From: Ancylostoma caninum
Lineage: Eukaryota; Nematoda; Chromadorea; Rhabditida; Ancylostomatidae
Length of the DNA stretch: 64,000 nucleotides
Direction of reading: 5' to 3'
Assembly: GCA_037903475.1 (NCBI GenBank)
Contig: JBAJFG010000131.1
Location: 1 to 64,000, forward strand
Program-made: the position numbers and the translations under genes
The notes under the pieces: generated by a model
What the model was told of the DNA's origin: nothing
What the model saw: only the letters and a program-made list of their open reading frames with translations
Database searches by the model: none
Part shown: positions 1 to 11,651 of the stretch, piece by piece
Layout: each line of letters starts with the position of its first letter
How positions within the stretch are numbered: the first letter of the stretch is position 1

Positions 1-2280
1 GGATTTGGTTAGGACTTCGCGTGTGCGAAGCTTAACCGGTAATGGTTTATTAGTTTTATCAATGAGGTTGGTGGTGACGATGCCGGACTCTTCACTGGAC
101 CTGTGTCCTCCAAACCCGACTACGGTAAGAGGTTTGGTATCTTGAGGTTCGAGTGAAAGGCGTGAGGCAGCGTCTTTGGTGATGAAACTGGTTTGAGCAC
201 CAGAATCTAGCATGATGTTAACTGGCTGTAAAGTGCCCGTTTCCTCATTACGGATATGGCCTTTTACAGTCATGAGGAGTGATCGATGGTGTTCTGGAAA
301 CGATGTCAGGGTGAAGGAATCATCGCTCAAATAAGCGTTGAATCTGTCTTCATCCGTGTCATCGAAGGTATTATGGTGTTGTGGTATGGTGTTGCGGTTG
401 GAATGGTACCTCCGACGAATCGGAGAAAGACTATCGCGCGGCGTGTTGCGGAATCTAACCGAGCGAGATGGTGAGTTAGATGGTGTGCGATAGCGACTGC
501 CATGATCGTAGGTGCGGTCAACGGCACGTCGGTAATCGCGGTATGGTGAGTATTCTCGACGTGGAGATTGATGGTAATATCTGTCACGTGAGATACGTCT
601 GAATGGTGATGGTGAATAACTGCGACGAGGAGAATGGTGTGTGTAATTCCTGTCGCTGCGGTATGGTGATCTAAATGGTGATGGTGAATGATTGCCACGA
701 AGAGAATGGTATGGGTAGTTTCTGTCGCGGCGGTATGGTGAATAAGGTCTAGATGATGTAACGCTGTCACGCGACGAGTCCCTTGACGGGAAGCGTTCGC
801 GTGGCTGGCGATAGGTATTACGGCCGTCGTGACGACGAAGTTCGCCACGATGGCGTGGTGGTAGGTTGGTAGGACGAGAGTCCATATAATGGTTACAGAG
901 GACTTCATGGTGTTTGCCGCCGCATAGTGGGCAGGTAGGGTACTGACATGTGTTGGCTGTGTGCCCTGGATGGAGGCACATCCAACACAAGTTAAAGTTT
1001 CTGACTACCATGCGGCGAACGTAAGGCCGCATAGATGTTGTACAGCGGGTCGGTCGATGATTACGCGAACCGCAGAAACAGCACCTATGCGGATCAAATG
1101 ATTCAGGAGATGGTGACCGCGTACGGTTAAATGGTGAGATGGTATTAAGAGCAGGTTCAATAGGTTCAGAAGGAAACTGACTATCATCAAGCTTTTCAAG
1201 TTCTTGAATAAACTCATCAAGACCAACAAGAAACTCAGACATTTTCCAAATTCTACCTGACCGATGTTCCATCCTGTTCACTTCCAGCTGCGTTTCTCGA
1301 GGGAACTTGTTCCTGATGAGCTTCTTCAGTGCCAACGACGTCGACGTGTCCTCGAACCGATTGAGCTGTAGGATGCACGCTTGGACTTGACATAGGGTGT
1401 CCCGCTGGGCGGAGGCTGACGCAGACGAAACGGGCAAATTCTCCAATTTCTGCAAAAAGAAATGATGAGTGAATTGCGGACGGTCATAACGCCTACGAAG
1501 TGCCTCAACGGCAAGATGGTAGTTAGCAGGATCAGTGATGTCGTATCCCTGTACGACCAAGGCGGCACTACCCTTAAGGCTGTTTGCCAGATGGATGAAC
1601 TTAGCAGCCGTAGTAAGATTGGGATTGTCATGTACCGCAGCCTTGAACTTAGCCCAAAAGTCGTAGTACATGGCGAAATCCCCATCAAAGGTAGGTAGCT
1701 CCACCTTGCGGAGCTGTACAGATGCGAGATCTACAGACAATGGTGGTGATGGTGAATGGTTCGAATGGTATGCGAGATGCTCCAAAGGGCTAGAATAAAT
1801 CTGGTCCTGTGGAGAGATCCCACGGCGATGGTGGTTGGTATGTTCGATGTTATTAATGGTATTGAAATGGGTGGAAGTGCGTTCTTGCTCCAGGCGGATG
1901 CTATCCGCGAGTTCCCTCTCTTTGATGAGAAGGTCTTCGAGGTTAGCTATCATGGTGTTAGCCTGGGCTTCCACATCGTCGCCATTGTGGTCTTGCCAGT
2001 ATTGCTCGAACTGAGTGGTGAGTTCGTCCGAGTTGATTTTATCCTTGATAAAGTCAAGGGTATAATCATAACGGTCCTGGAAGGTGTCACGAGCGGTTTC
2101 GATGTTAAACTTCATGTTCGTGATATCCGCATTGCGGCGCTGAAGCTCGCGTAGCTGGACCTCCGGAGCTGCAGTCGAACGGTAGATGGTACCATAGTTG
2201 TCCCCCGCAGCGTTGACCAAGCGCATCAGGTTGTTGATCGCATTGGTGAGTCGTGATCGACATCCACGGAAAGTTGACAT
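1..2280 (-). CDS. BEL/Pao retrotransposon gag-protease polyprotein, 3' part outside the window
   Basis: An uninterrupted frame reads from an ATG at 2280 down to base 1 (760 codons) and leaves the window without a stop. Residues about 60-160 are charged and look coiled-coil. Residues about 180-400 resemble the BEL/Pao capsid region, with LPTFDGDF followed by FWAKF. A CX2CX4HX4C zinc knuckle lies at C432-C435-H440-C445, followed by a second one containing CPLCGGKHH. Residues about 480-625 are rich in Arg, Ser, Pro and Tyr. The retropepsin active site is MLDSGAQTSF with D692. This order (gag, double knuckle, DSG protease) is that of BEL/Pao LTR elements; reverse transcriptase, RNase H and integrase would lie left of the window. 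The lack of stops suggests a young copy. The ATG at 2280 is inferred as the first Met of the open frame. Confidence 0.88.
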   Translation of the reverse strand, partial: MSTFRGCRSRLTNAINNLMRLVNAAGDNYGTIYRSTAAPEVQLRELQRRNADITNMKFNIETARDTFQDRYDYTLDFIKDKINSDELTTQFEQYWQDHNGDDVEAQANTMIANLEDLLIKERELADSIRLEQERTSTHFNTINNIEHTNHHRRGISPQDQIYSSPLEHLAYHSNHSPSPPLSVDLASVQLRKVELPTFDGDFAMYYDFWAKFKAAVHDNPNLTTAAKFIHLANSLKGSAALVVQGYDITDPANYHLAVEALRRRYDRPQFTHHFFLQKLENLPVSSASASAQRDTLCQVQACILQLNRFEDTSTSLALKKLIRNKFPRETQLEVNRMEHRSGRIWKMSEFLVGLDEFIQELEKLDDSQFPSEPIEPALNTISPFNRTRSPSPESFDPHRCCFCGSRNHRPTRCTTSMRPYVRRMVVRNFNLCWMCLHPGHTANTCQYPTCPLCGGKHHEVLCNHYMDSRPTNLPPRHRGELRRHDGRNTYRQPRERFPSRDSSRDSVTSSRPYSPYRRDRNYPYHSLRGNHSPSPFRSPYRSDRNYTHHSPRRSYSPSPFRRISRDRYYHQSPRREYSPYRDYRRAVDRTYDHGSRYRTPSNSPSRSVRFRNTPRDSLSPIRRRYHSNRNTIPQHHNTFDDTDEDRFNAYLSDDSFTLTSFPEHHRSLLMTVKGHIRNEETGTLQPVNIMLDSGAQTSFITKDAASRLSLEPQDTKPLTVVGFGGHRSSEESGIVTTNLIDKTNKPLPVKLRTREVLTKS

Positions 2281-3810
2281 CGTCAGTTCGCTGTACCGCT
2301 TCGATACTATCTGAAAATACGCATATTGACATTGTGTGATTTCACCGCGCAGTAACACTGGCCAAATGCACTGCAACGGTGCAGAGCGCTAATGGTGTTA
2401 CGACCAGCCCGATGTAAGCAATACGACAAACCGAGCAACAAGTTACGCTTGCGGATGGCAGGGTTGGAGGGAGATTGTAGTGGCCGCGCAAGGTAAGACG
2501 GGATGGTGGAATGATAACCATGGTATTGATACCGGAGCGCTCTAACCTGGTAAGAACTGCGATGGTAAACATACACCCCCGGAGACTGAGGCCAGGCACA
2601 CAAGAACTAAGGAAAGGTTGTTGCGCGTGTAAGAGCCATAGGTAGATCAACAGTCTAGGCGCGTGCGAATGTGCAGCCTGTATGAGCCAGTTGACGTGCT
2701 CGCGAGCGCCTGTATACCGTCAGCAACGCTGCGCCAGCAGTAAAACCTACCTCCTGCTGACCAGCTCCGTGCGGCCGCCTTCCCATCCACAGACCGCAAC
2801 AAACGCAAGGCGCTTAAGGAGCCTACATCCCCGAATGCGTGCCGGCAGGAGCGCCGGTGCAACTCCGCTTTGGAGATTGTACCACCAGAACTGCTGCCAC
2901 CAGTCCCAATGGTAGCGCCGGTTCGGTCCTCTACATGGAGGATGCAATAGCCCCAGTCGTGACCCTCGCACATGAACTCTTACCCACGCAAGCCTAACCC
3001 TAGCGCAAGCGTGCCTGAACCAAAGCCTAAGATGGTATACGTACAAGGGCCCACAGAAGGCAAGGAAGTCTGATGCAACCTCCCCCTGGAAGCGCAGCAA
3101 CGGGTTCGGTGCCAGGATGAACCCAGCTGGCCGATGCACCATTGTCGTGCCCCAGGGTCCTCGGCGGTTCAGTGTGTCAGGATGAACCCCGAGCACGACT
3201 GGCCGCGTCGGTGGAGGGTGCGCTTCCTGGACCTAATGGCGGCCTACCCCCACAGACGTACCCGGCCGTATCCCATGGTAAGCTCCCACCTCCCGTCTCC
3301 CCTCACCAGGTCCCTACGCTGAGCCCCCAACCCTGGCCCCGCCCCTTGGTACACTTGTTGGTGACCTTGAAGGTGATGCAATACATGGATATATCTGCAT
3401 TAACACAAGCGCTGTAGATGGTGTTTATTATACAAGAAATCACACAATATCAATACACGACAATCAATCAATGGTACAGCGATAGATAGGATTAGGGCCA
3501 ACTCAAACACGGTGGATGGTAGATGGTGTGCACGACGGCCAAGGTGTTGGTCAACCTGCGGGAGGACCTGCTACTCCAGATGGTATGAGGTGTTCAACGG
3601 ACGCGAGGAATACACGGCAAGAATACACGACACGAGAGCGAACCAAAACACGACCGTCCGGCGTGACCGCAGAGGCGCGACTGATTTCGAAAATCAGCCG
3701 CACCGCGCAGTCCGCACGCGGCACGGCGTGGGAAGTACCGTACGCCAGTGCGCGCGGCGGGACCCGGCCAGAGGGCAGAGTCGCGCACTGAAGTAAAGAA
3801 AGAAAATGGT
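2281..3810 (-). mobile_element. Probable leader and 5' LTR of the BEL/Pao element, boundaries unresolved
   Basis: This GC-rich stretch lies directly behind the gag start, and several short frames overlap in it on both strands without protein-like character. An LTR and primer-binding site are expected here by position. I could not fix the TG/CA ends because the partner LTR is outside the window, and I did not recognise a primer-binding site. AT-rich DNA resumes near 3810. Confidence 0.3.
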
Positions 3811-3959
3811 TCATGAATGAGCTCTGACCTTCAATGCTTAGTCAAAGATCATGTTGAGTCCACTAATCGCTTTGACGCTTCAGCTGTAACTGGCCTTTGG
3901 AGGCCTGAAGGTTTTTTAGGACATCTTTACTTTGCTTCAATTCTCCCTTTCACTACTCG

Positions 3960-4027
3960 TGATTTTCACTCATTTATTTATTCATTTATTTATTTATCTA
4001 TCTATCTATTTATTTATTTATTTATTC
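3960..4027. repeat. TTTA/TCTA microsatellite
   Basis: About 65 bases of TTTA units mixed with TCTA and TTCA units. Similar (TTTA)n tracts recur near 9100, 22075, 33100, 35940 and 56490. At 56490 the tract is the 3' tail of a LINE, so some of the others may be tails of degraded retroposons. Confidence 0.7.
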
Positions 4028-7000
4028 CAATACACAGCAATATGTGCCATGAATCGAAGTAGGGCAAAAATAAAAATGCAGATATCATGGAACCAAACTT
4101 GAGAGGAAGACTTAACTCTATACAGCTCTCATCTAAATAGTTAAACAAACCAAGGACGAAACCGAAGAGATGAGGTTAGTCCTTTCTTCCTAGGAAAATA
4201 TTTTTCAGCATTCTGTGATTGTACCAGAACCAGAACTAATCAAATCAATCAATCAAACATTTTCATTCCATCCTGAAACTACCGGGATAGCAGAGCATGT
4301 TCCTCTAGGATCTCAAGAACCACACATGCATAGTCACGAGTATTTCGAAGCTCACCACGTGCCAATAAGACATCGCTGCCAATAAGCAAATTCGAATGGA
4401 AGTTCCTCACCTGAAAAGGTGTGCACGCGCATTCCGGGCTCCGTTTGTTGAATCGCATTAGTGCAACTTATGCATTTTTCTACGTCTGCGGAACGGAGTA
4501 TACACTTCTACGGACACTTCACGATGGATAAATCCTTCAGCTGGAAAGTGTAGGACACTTGTGATCTGGAAAAAATCTGCTACGAGTTTTTACATAGGGA
4601 AAAACGTTCCCTCGATGGTTGGGCTTTTACCGAGTGGATGCTGGACACAGGGCCTTACCCGATACATCTTGGGACCATTTTCTACTGTTTCACGTTACTG
4701 TTGTACTGTATAACTCTACAATTTATATTGTCTTCCTCTGCAAGAGCGGTAAAATGTTATTTGTTCCTCGTAGAGGCACAACAATTCGCATTAAATTTCA
4801 ATTTTTCTCATTTTTTTCTTCTTTTCTTCGTCGTCTTCGTTTTCGTCTGTTTATTTGTGCGCAAGAAGTTTTGATTTTGAGATTTTTTAGGATGAAATCA
4901 AGTCAAATGTTCATTTTTTTCAGATAAGATCGCGTTCTTAACGATAACGATGGTTAAGTGATGCGGTTGTGTTTTGTGTATCTGACACAGGTGAGGACCA
5001 GCTCTTGTACAAGTCAATCTTTTTTCTTTGTCTACTGTTTTTCTTGTATTTCCCTTCTATTTTATCTTTTTTTTTTCGCAGAAGATCATAACGAAGTAAG
5101 CACAGCTCAGTTGAGTGGGATCTATCCACGATTTATCCACAGAAGATGCGATTTTTTCCCAGTAGTTAACTTGAGGTGCCTTAGTAAATCCTCTTTGTGA
5201 TTGATGTAAGATTTTTTAGGGGGGAGGGGGAGAGAGGAGGAGAGTGGGAAGAAGACTGGACAATGTTTTTTATTCCCTTAGATTTTCAGGATCACTACCG
5301 GAACTGCATTGATATGTATGTGAGATTAGTAATTTGTAAATTTGTAAACAATTTGTACGTACACCCTATTTTTGGATATAAGCTCGACAAAGAAATTAGA
5401 AACAATTCCACGGACTGGAACCGGAACTGCATCCCATATGTAGTGCATCTCGAATTAAGAAATAATTTTGATGAAATCTTCGATAAACTGATGAAAATTT
5501 TTGAGAAAATGAAAGATGTGGACGAAGATGGAGGAGGGAGAAAGAAAAAAGAGATAAAAAGGGAGATGTCGCGATAGAGCAAGAGAAATGTTCGTATTCA
5601 TAATTTTCCTTGCTTTTCAAAATGATCTCTCATCTTGTATAGCGTACAATGTGCCCATATGTAAATAAACAAATAATTAAATATCATGTTCCACGATTCT
5701 AACAACTTTTGCAAAGAGATCTTACTTTATTTGTCCTTCCTCTCCCCTCCTTTTGCATCCTTCCATGTAGTCTTTTTTTTGCATCCCTTTTCCCTCATTT
5801 TTTCCCTACATGAGCTCCTCCACGAGGTGCTTTCTCCAGTTTTTTTTTGTCCCACTCCTAGCCTCGGGAAGAGGCCTGGAGCGACATCTTGGATGTCATC
5901 GAGTGCGCTGTGCCGGAATATCTACGGCCATGTCTACACCAAGCTGTGCGAATTGGTGTCGTGGGAGTCATAACGACGACTTGGCTTTGAGACGAGACGC
6001 TCGTCTATCAGGACATCTCGCCGGGGGACAAACCGTCTTTTTTGTTTTTTGCTTCTCTGGATGGGACGTAGAAGATCTGTTTCTTGGGAAATCTGGGCAT
6101 AGAATTGGAGTTTTTGGAGGGGACACAGTGTATTCTAGAGACCGAATTGAAAAATGTTCGAAAATTCATTTAACTATTCGAGTTTGCATAGTACAGCAAA
6201 ATGGAGGGTAGTACCCGAAAAAATCACATCGCAAACGCAGCCTTCGAATATTCGTGTGACTGCTCGAAAACTATTCGATTCGGTGAATAGCCTTCCGTTT
6301 TTTCAGACGACGTAACAATCTTCCGCTGTTGTGCTGGAGGCATTTCAGGATTTTCTTTTTTGCCTCTTGTTTTATAGGATTTTACACCCGAAACGCGTGG
6401 AATGTCGTGACGTTTGAAGTTGTTTAATGGAAATGTTCGAGACCGGCAGGTGAAAGTCAGCAGGTGCTGTGGCAAAGCAAAAACAGTAACAACAATAGGC
6501 AGTGGTTGTTGTAAAAGTAATGATGCTTAGTAAAGGGACCTAGCGAAAATTCAATAGAGGAGGATTCATGAATGTCTCTGAGAGCCTAGCCTTACCACTC
6601 CCGCCCCTCGAGAGAACGAGTTTTTCTGGTTGTTTTTCTCGGAAAATTTTTCTGCAACATTTTTACCTATCTCTCATCGCTGACTAGGATCTCGGAGGAA
6701 ACATCTCTAGTTGAGCTGGAGATCTCGTCCATCTCATAAGTTCAGGCAACTTTGGCATTATTTCACATAGCAACCTTCTCAGTAACGTTCATGGAACCCA
6801 CCACAGCATGGACGAGTTTCTCGGACAAAAATTTACATTCTATCCTAAAAAATATAGAAAGTGGGATAAACGTCTGGGGGAATTATAGAAGTCAGCTTTT
6901 CCCCAGGAAACTCGTCCATTCCGAACAAAAATTTTTTAAAATAAACTAAGAAGCTTTAATCAGGATCAAAAAACGAAGTATTTAAATGCAGCAATTTGTT

Positions 7001-7936
7001 TTTTCCCTTTTTTTGTTTATCTTGAAATATTTTAGTTATATTTAAATGTGAAATGGGTTTTATTTTAAGAGTTGGTTGAATTGGTTGTGTCATTTGAGCT
7101 GAAATGTTTATTGAAGCCGATCCAGGGAGGAAACTGTTGATTAAAGGAAACCCTTGAAAAAAAATTATCTTGAGAATTTTTCTTTCCTTTTTTTTTTGAA
7201 AGCTGAAATAGGAGTGCACCATTTTTCCGAAGCGCGTAAACATAACAACTACTTTTTATACGAATTTCTTGCCTGGACCACTCATCCACTTCATACGGGC
7301 ACGTAGATCACAACCTTACCAGGAATGTTCACAAATCCCGTCACAAATCCAGGATTTTCCGGGTGGAGTGCTTGCCATGTCACGCTCATCTGTTTAGTGC
7401 AAAACGTCTCCTGGAGAATGCTGTTCGTGCATATATGCACGTGTTGCTGTTGAAAAGCTGTCCGGAAAAGAGACACGGCGGTTCAGGGAGACGTGGAAGA
7501 AGCAGACAGCACTCTTCGATTATGACACATTCTGCCAAAGCATCCGACTCCCTTGACATTTGCCTGGGAAACCCGTGCGCGGACCTCTGGATATGAGTGG
7601 CGGCTGCATGGTCGCCGGGGGCCTCTCGGAATGCAAATTCCGCTAGAAACTGCAGCAGCAGCGGAGGGACTCATGGATATTCCTGCGCACGGATGTTACC
7701 CGTGGTAGAGAGCTAACATATCCACATTTGCCGCCTACCTAGCATCCATCAGCATGTTTACCCACGTGTGAAGTTGACCATACCCAGCTGCTGTCCATTG
7801 GTAATATTATAATACCCATGAGGGTGAGACTACCCATTTTTCGAATTCTGCACCTCGGTCCTGGAATTGTTGCACTTTACACACCTTCAATTTTAATTGG
7901 AACTTCAGTGTGAGCTTCAGGAGCTCTTCGGGAACC

Positions 7937-8037
7937 GCATGCCTCATTAGGGTTACCCAGGGTAAGCACCACACAAATTTACTCAACTTTAACGAAGGTG
8001 TTGACAGGTTAACCATCGGGTGATCTTAATGATGCAT
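7937..8037. mobile_element. MITE copy, ACCCAGGG family
   Basis: The left end reads ATTAGGGTTACCCAGGG after GCATGCCTC. The right end reads CGGGTGATCTTAATGATGCAT, an imperfect reverse complement. The same ends recur at 22551-22684, 46077-46183 and 61141-61300, so this is a dispersed small inverted-repeat element. No coding capacity. Confidence 0.55.
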
Positions 8038-11000
8038 TCAAGCCGAGGTCCGCGCGACTTGTCTGGAATCTCCTTTTAGTTGAGAACCACCAGCAAGGCT
8101 AGTAATATACCTTTTATTTTTATCCAATAATTTCATAGTAATTTTTTGTTCTTTCATTATACTCTTTGCCATAACCTCTTGCCCTGAAAGTGCATCCTCT
8201 CTGTGGAAACAAAGAGCCTTCTTGGAAACACTTGTAAATCACCCACGCTTGCTGCAACAAATCCCCTTAGGTTACGTTACCCACTGGGTGTGAACTCCGC
8301 GAGTCATTGTGCAGTGGTCCGCGAGTAGTGCGTGCTCAGGTGGCAGCCATTATTATGGCAGAGGCCCGCAACACAAAGGAGACGCTGCTCGTCGAGAGTG
8401 TCCGATGCGCCCGCACTCGTCCGCGTGATGAATTACGACGATTTCTCACCATTAACCACCTCGACCCCTCTCGAAAAACAACGGGCACTGCACCAAAAGA
8501 CAAGATCCTCAGAAATCCCTCTATTTTCAGTTGTGGTCACTCGCGTCGGCTCTCGGATGGGCTGGATGGTCGCCGTGGACACCGTGTTCCAGAACGGTGG
8601 GTGCTTCTTCCTGGATTTCGTACGCATGCATGCGCTGAGCGCCCAGAGACAATGGGTCCAAAGGGACGGAGTGGCCAAGGGAGCGGCTATGAATAGGCTG
8701 CTTCATGGACCAAAAACTCAAATGCTGTCCCTTCCTTGTTTGGCCTTGAGGGTGTGAAGAAAGCGCATCTCGAACGGGATATTATGCTCAACCAAAGATC
8801 CTATAGTAAATTCCTGCAAATTAGAGGCATTCAGAAAAATGTTTTATTCCTTTAAAATAGGTTTATTTTGTCTTTATTTCAGCGAGATGAAAAACGAGAG
8901 GAAACTGGGAGTTCCGCTTTAGTATTTGTTTGCTGAGGCTATCAGGATTTTCGTGATAATCACTAAACTAGAGATATCGGATTACTCCATGCTCTGCATC
9001 AAACAGCTATCATGCTTTGTTACGGCAGCTGTATTAGTCCATCTGGATTTTCTTTTGAAGCACCAATTCCAGTTGGTGTATGTAATAAATAATTGAATAA
9101 ATGTAATAAATAAGTAAATAAATAAACAAATTCTCAGCTTCTCTCTAAGGAAATCACATTAACTACTCATTTTCCAAACCATTCCAATTCGTGCACGAAC
9201 TATGTACTAAAAATAGCTTATTAATGTGAAAATAGTCGAGCAGAACATAAGTAGAAGTATTCTTATTACCCTCAGAAACGGGTCTGAAGAAAGCCTAACA
9301 GGAAACTAGACGGATCGTGCTCAAGCTTCCTGATCGTACAAATCCGAAGACCCTGACAAAAATTCCATGCTGCTGAGGAAAAGTACGTAGGTGGAAGGCT
9401 TCGAAAATTACAGCATGTGACAACTTCTGCAGTTTAATCACTTGATGTAGTTTTTTTTTTTTCGAAGAACATCAAAGTGTCATTGAAACCAAAGAAGTTC
9501 TACTCTGCTTTTTTCTATCAGTGAGCTCCGTAGTTTTTTTGGACCTCTTCAAACAAAAAAATGTGTTTTCAATTTTGAACCTCTGCAGGGAATTTTCGTG
9601 TTTAGCTTCTTCACCCTGATCTAATCCGGATGGTAGGCAAAATGTGTTGTGATCATAGATGCTGATTGAACAACGAATAAGTTCGTTGTATACGAACATT
9701 TCCTCTATATTGTCTGCTTGATAGAGGGATGTGAATTTATTTATTTAGTTATGATTATATTCACCGTGCTCCATAGACAGGAAGAATCCTCATGAAGAAA
9801 ATGCGCATAGCCGATGAAAAAAGGGGAAATCCAGGGAATGAAGCAAGAACAAAGTCTGAATTGCGTTAGAAAGAGTAAAAAGAGGTGGAGCCGCGGAAGT
9901 CCCCAGTTATGCCGATGACCACCTCAAAGCGAAAACGATACGAAATTGCCAGATTCATCAAAATTGCAGCTTTGTTCCCATACATCCCCTCTACATAATC
10001 ATACTGTATAAGAAATTTTCGCATGTGTGGTTTCCGTGGCTTGAAGCAAAAATGTGTCGATCTTGAGCAGATGGTTTCGTACTGTAGTATGTATGTACAT
10101 TTATGGCGCGATAAGATTGTACTTGGTTCTTCTGTTTGATCATATCCTAGTTATTAATGTAGATACATAGTTATCAATTGTGTTTTTTTTTGCAATATGT
10201 TCTAGATTATTGAGGGACATTTTCTGAACATTTATATTTCCTCTTGTTCTCACCAAAACCAATGCTCTGATCACAGCTCGACGACAAGTGCTGTTCCTGA
10301 AGCATTATGCAATGAGTTTTGAGACTTTTCAGCATGGGGTAATAAAAGATCTGTAATTGAGGGGCAGAAGGAAGAATTAGTGTCACATCATAACACTATA
10401 TCGTATGTGTCCTTGGTTATTAAAAAGTAGCTACCTTCAAATAGAGTAAAATTTCAACTCTACTTTTTAGACCCTCCTTTTCGATTCGATCGACCATAGA
10501 AAATTCTCGAACAGAACTTTTTGGCGCTCCTTTCACTAAAAAACTGCTGGTGCGATCAGGTCGGGGTTTGATGACTTCTCAGAATTTAAATCTCCGCAGT
10601 CTTGGAAAAAACGATAAGAGGAAGTGGATAGCTCAAAATTTTCACCCGAATATTGAGAATTCATGCCTCAAAAACCGCTTTATTGGGAAGGTTCGGAGTT
10701 GTAACTTCACTTTCAGGCCTATAGTTTACAATACATGGGACTGGGAGGAGAGAAACAATGTACTGTCATGAAAAACTGTCAAAGAAATTTTGGCAGTCGG
10801 GTTTTTTCTTCGACCGGGATCCTATTCCGCTTCTCATTGCTTCTTTAGCATCGTCATGCGTGGGGATCATAAGAATTTGCATTTGCTACTTCTACTGGAA
10901 GCATTTTAAGATTGAAGTATGGACCATTAGCTTACATTTTCAATACTACGTATTCTTGCACATCTGTGGGATTTGCAACATTAAATTCGAAAAAGAAATT

Positions 11001-11076
11001 AAATGAAGCGAATAAAATATACAAGAACAAAAATTGGACTCCTCAGCTCTTACCATCGCCAACATGATCCCGAGCA

Positions 11077-11290
11077 GGGATGAGCGGAAGTACTGCATGA
11101 GACCGGAAGTCGGAAGTGGGAAGTTGGGGGAAGTTCGAAATCTGGCGAAATTTGGAGCGATGAATACAGCATGTCTGAGTTGGCGTGACCCAACGACTGC
11201 CAATCGTCCAGAAATCTAGAAGTCAGAAGCTCGCATGAGGCAACAATCCAGGAACTTCCGACTTCCGGAACTTCTCGGGATTCCCGAGAA
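11077..11290. repeat. GGAAGTCGGAAGT repeat with inverted ends
   Basis: The left part contains AGGGATGAGCGGAAGTACT and CCGGAAGTCGGAAGT. The right part contains the inverted form CTTCCGACTTCCGG. A related block at 15690-15908 begins GGAATGAGCGGAATTCT and ends ACTTCTGCTCATCCCT. Two diverged copies of one non-autonomous repeat family are the simplest reading. Confidence 0.45.
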
Positions 11291-11561
11291 GCCCTGTCAC
11301 TGCTCTTCTCATCCGACATTCACGCTGGTGAAATGGGCTTCATTTACTTCGAATTCCAGATAACTGTGGTAATCGAAAATTTTTCTTCCTTCTTCTGGAC
11401 ATAGTAAATGAAGTGGAGTAAACGATGTGAATTTTGTTTGGATCAATGTTCATAGATACCCAGTGAAGAAGAACCAATTTTCCGGAATCTTTTTTCAACA
11501 TGCGCATTTTGATTCAATCTGTAGTTTTCTCTTCGTATTAAATAAAAATTCAAAATTTCAG

Positions 11562-11651
11562 TGCGGTGGCGGAGTGTCGCAGCAACTCCGTCGATGTTTG
11601 GACATCAAGTGCTCCGGCCACTCAGTCAGATTCAGGGTGTGCAACGAAAAG
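11562..11651 (+). CDS. madd-4: madd-4 exon a: second part of TSP1 repeat 1
   Basis: Follows a TTTCAG acceptor and encodes CGGGVSQQLRRCLDIKCSGH and on to RVCNEK, the conserved core of the first TSP1 repeat of ADAMTS-like proteins (typically CGGGxxxxxRxC). It starts in phase 0 with a Cys codon, so the W-x-x-C part must lie upstream. The exon must end before the in-frame TAG at 11748. The best donor is AAAAG|GCGAGT at 11652, a GC rather than GT donor; no good GT donor exists nearby. Confidence 0.7.

Larger units (their letters stand above)
4028..11561. other. Non-coding DNA upstream of, or in an early intron of, madd-4
   Basis: I see no exon I can defend in this 7.5 kb. It should contain, or lie downstream of, the signal-peptide exon and the first half of TSP1 repeat 1, but no W-x-x-W-x-x-C exon was found. 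Contents are poly-T tracts, a short inverted repeat at about 6810-6821/6907-6918 (GGACGAGTTTC core), a MITE copy at 7937-8037, and a pair of overlapping GC-richer open frames at 8307-8757 that match nothing I know. Confidence 0.5.

Noticed and set aside
327..908. 193-codon His/Thr-rich frame on the minus strand
   Set aside because: It is a shifted frame of the BEL/Pao gag-pol frame, which is open across the whole stretch.
1326..1688. 120-codon minus-strand frame
   Set aside because: Also a shifted frame of the gag-pol reading frame.
5197..5577. 126-codon plus-strand frame rich in charged residues
   Set aside because: No domain, purine-biased sequence, no supporting splice structure.
8307..8757. 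Two overlapping plus-strand frames of 129 and 141 codons
   Set aside because: Both frames are open because the sequence is locally GC-richer; no motif and no phase-matched neighbours. Kept only as a note.
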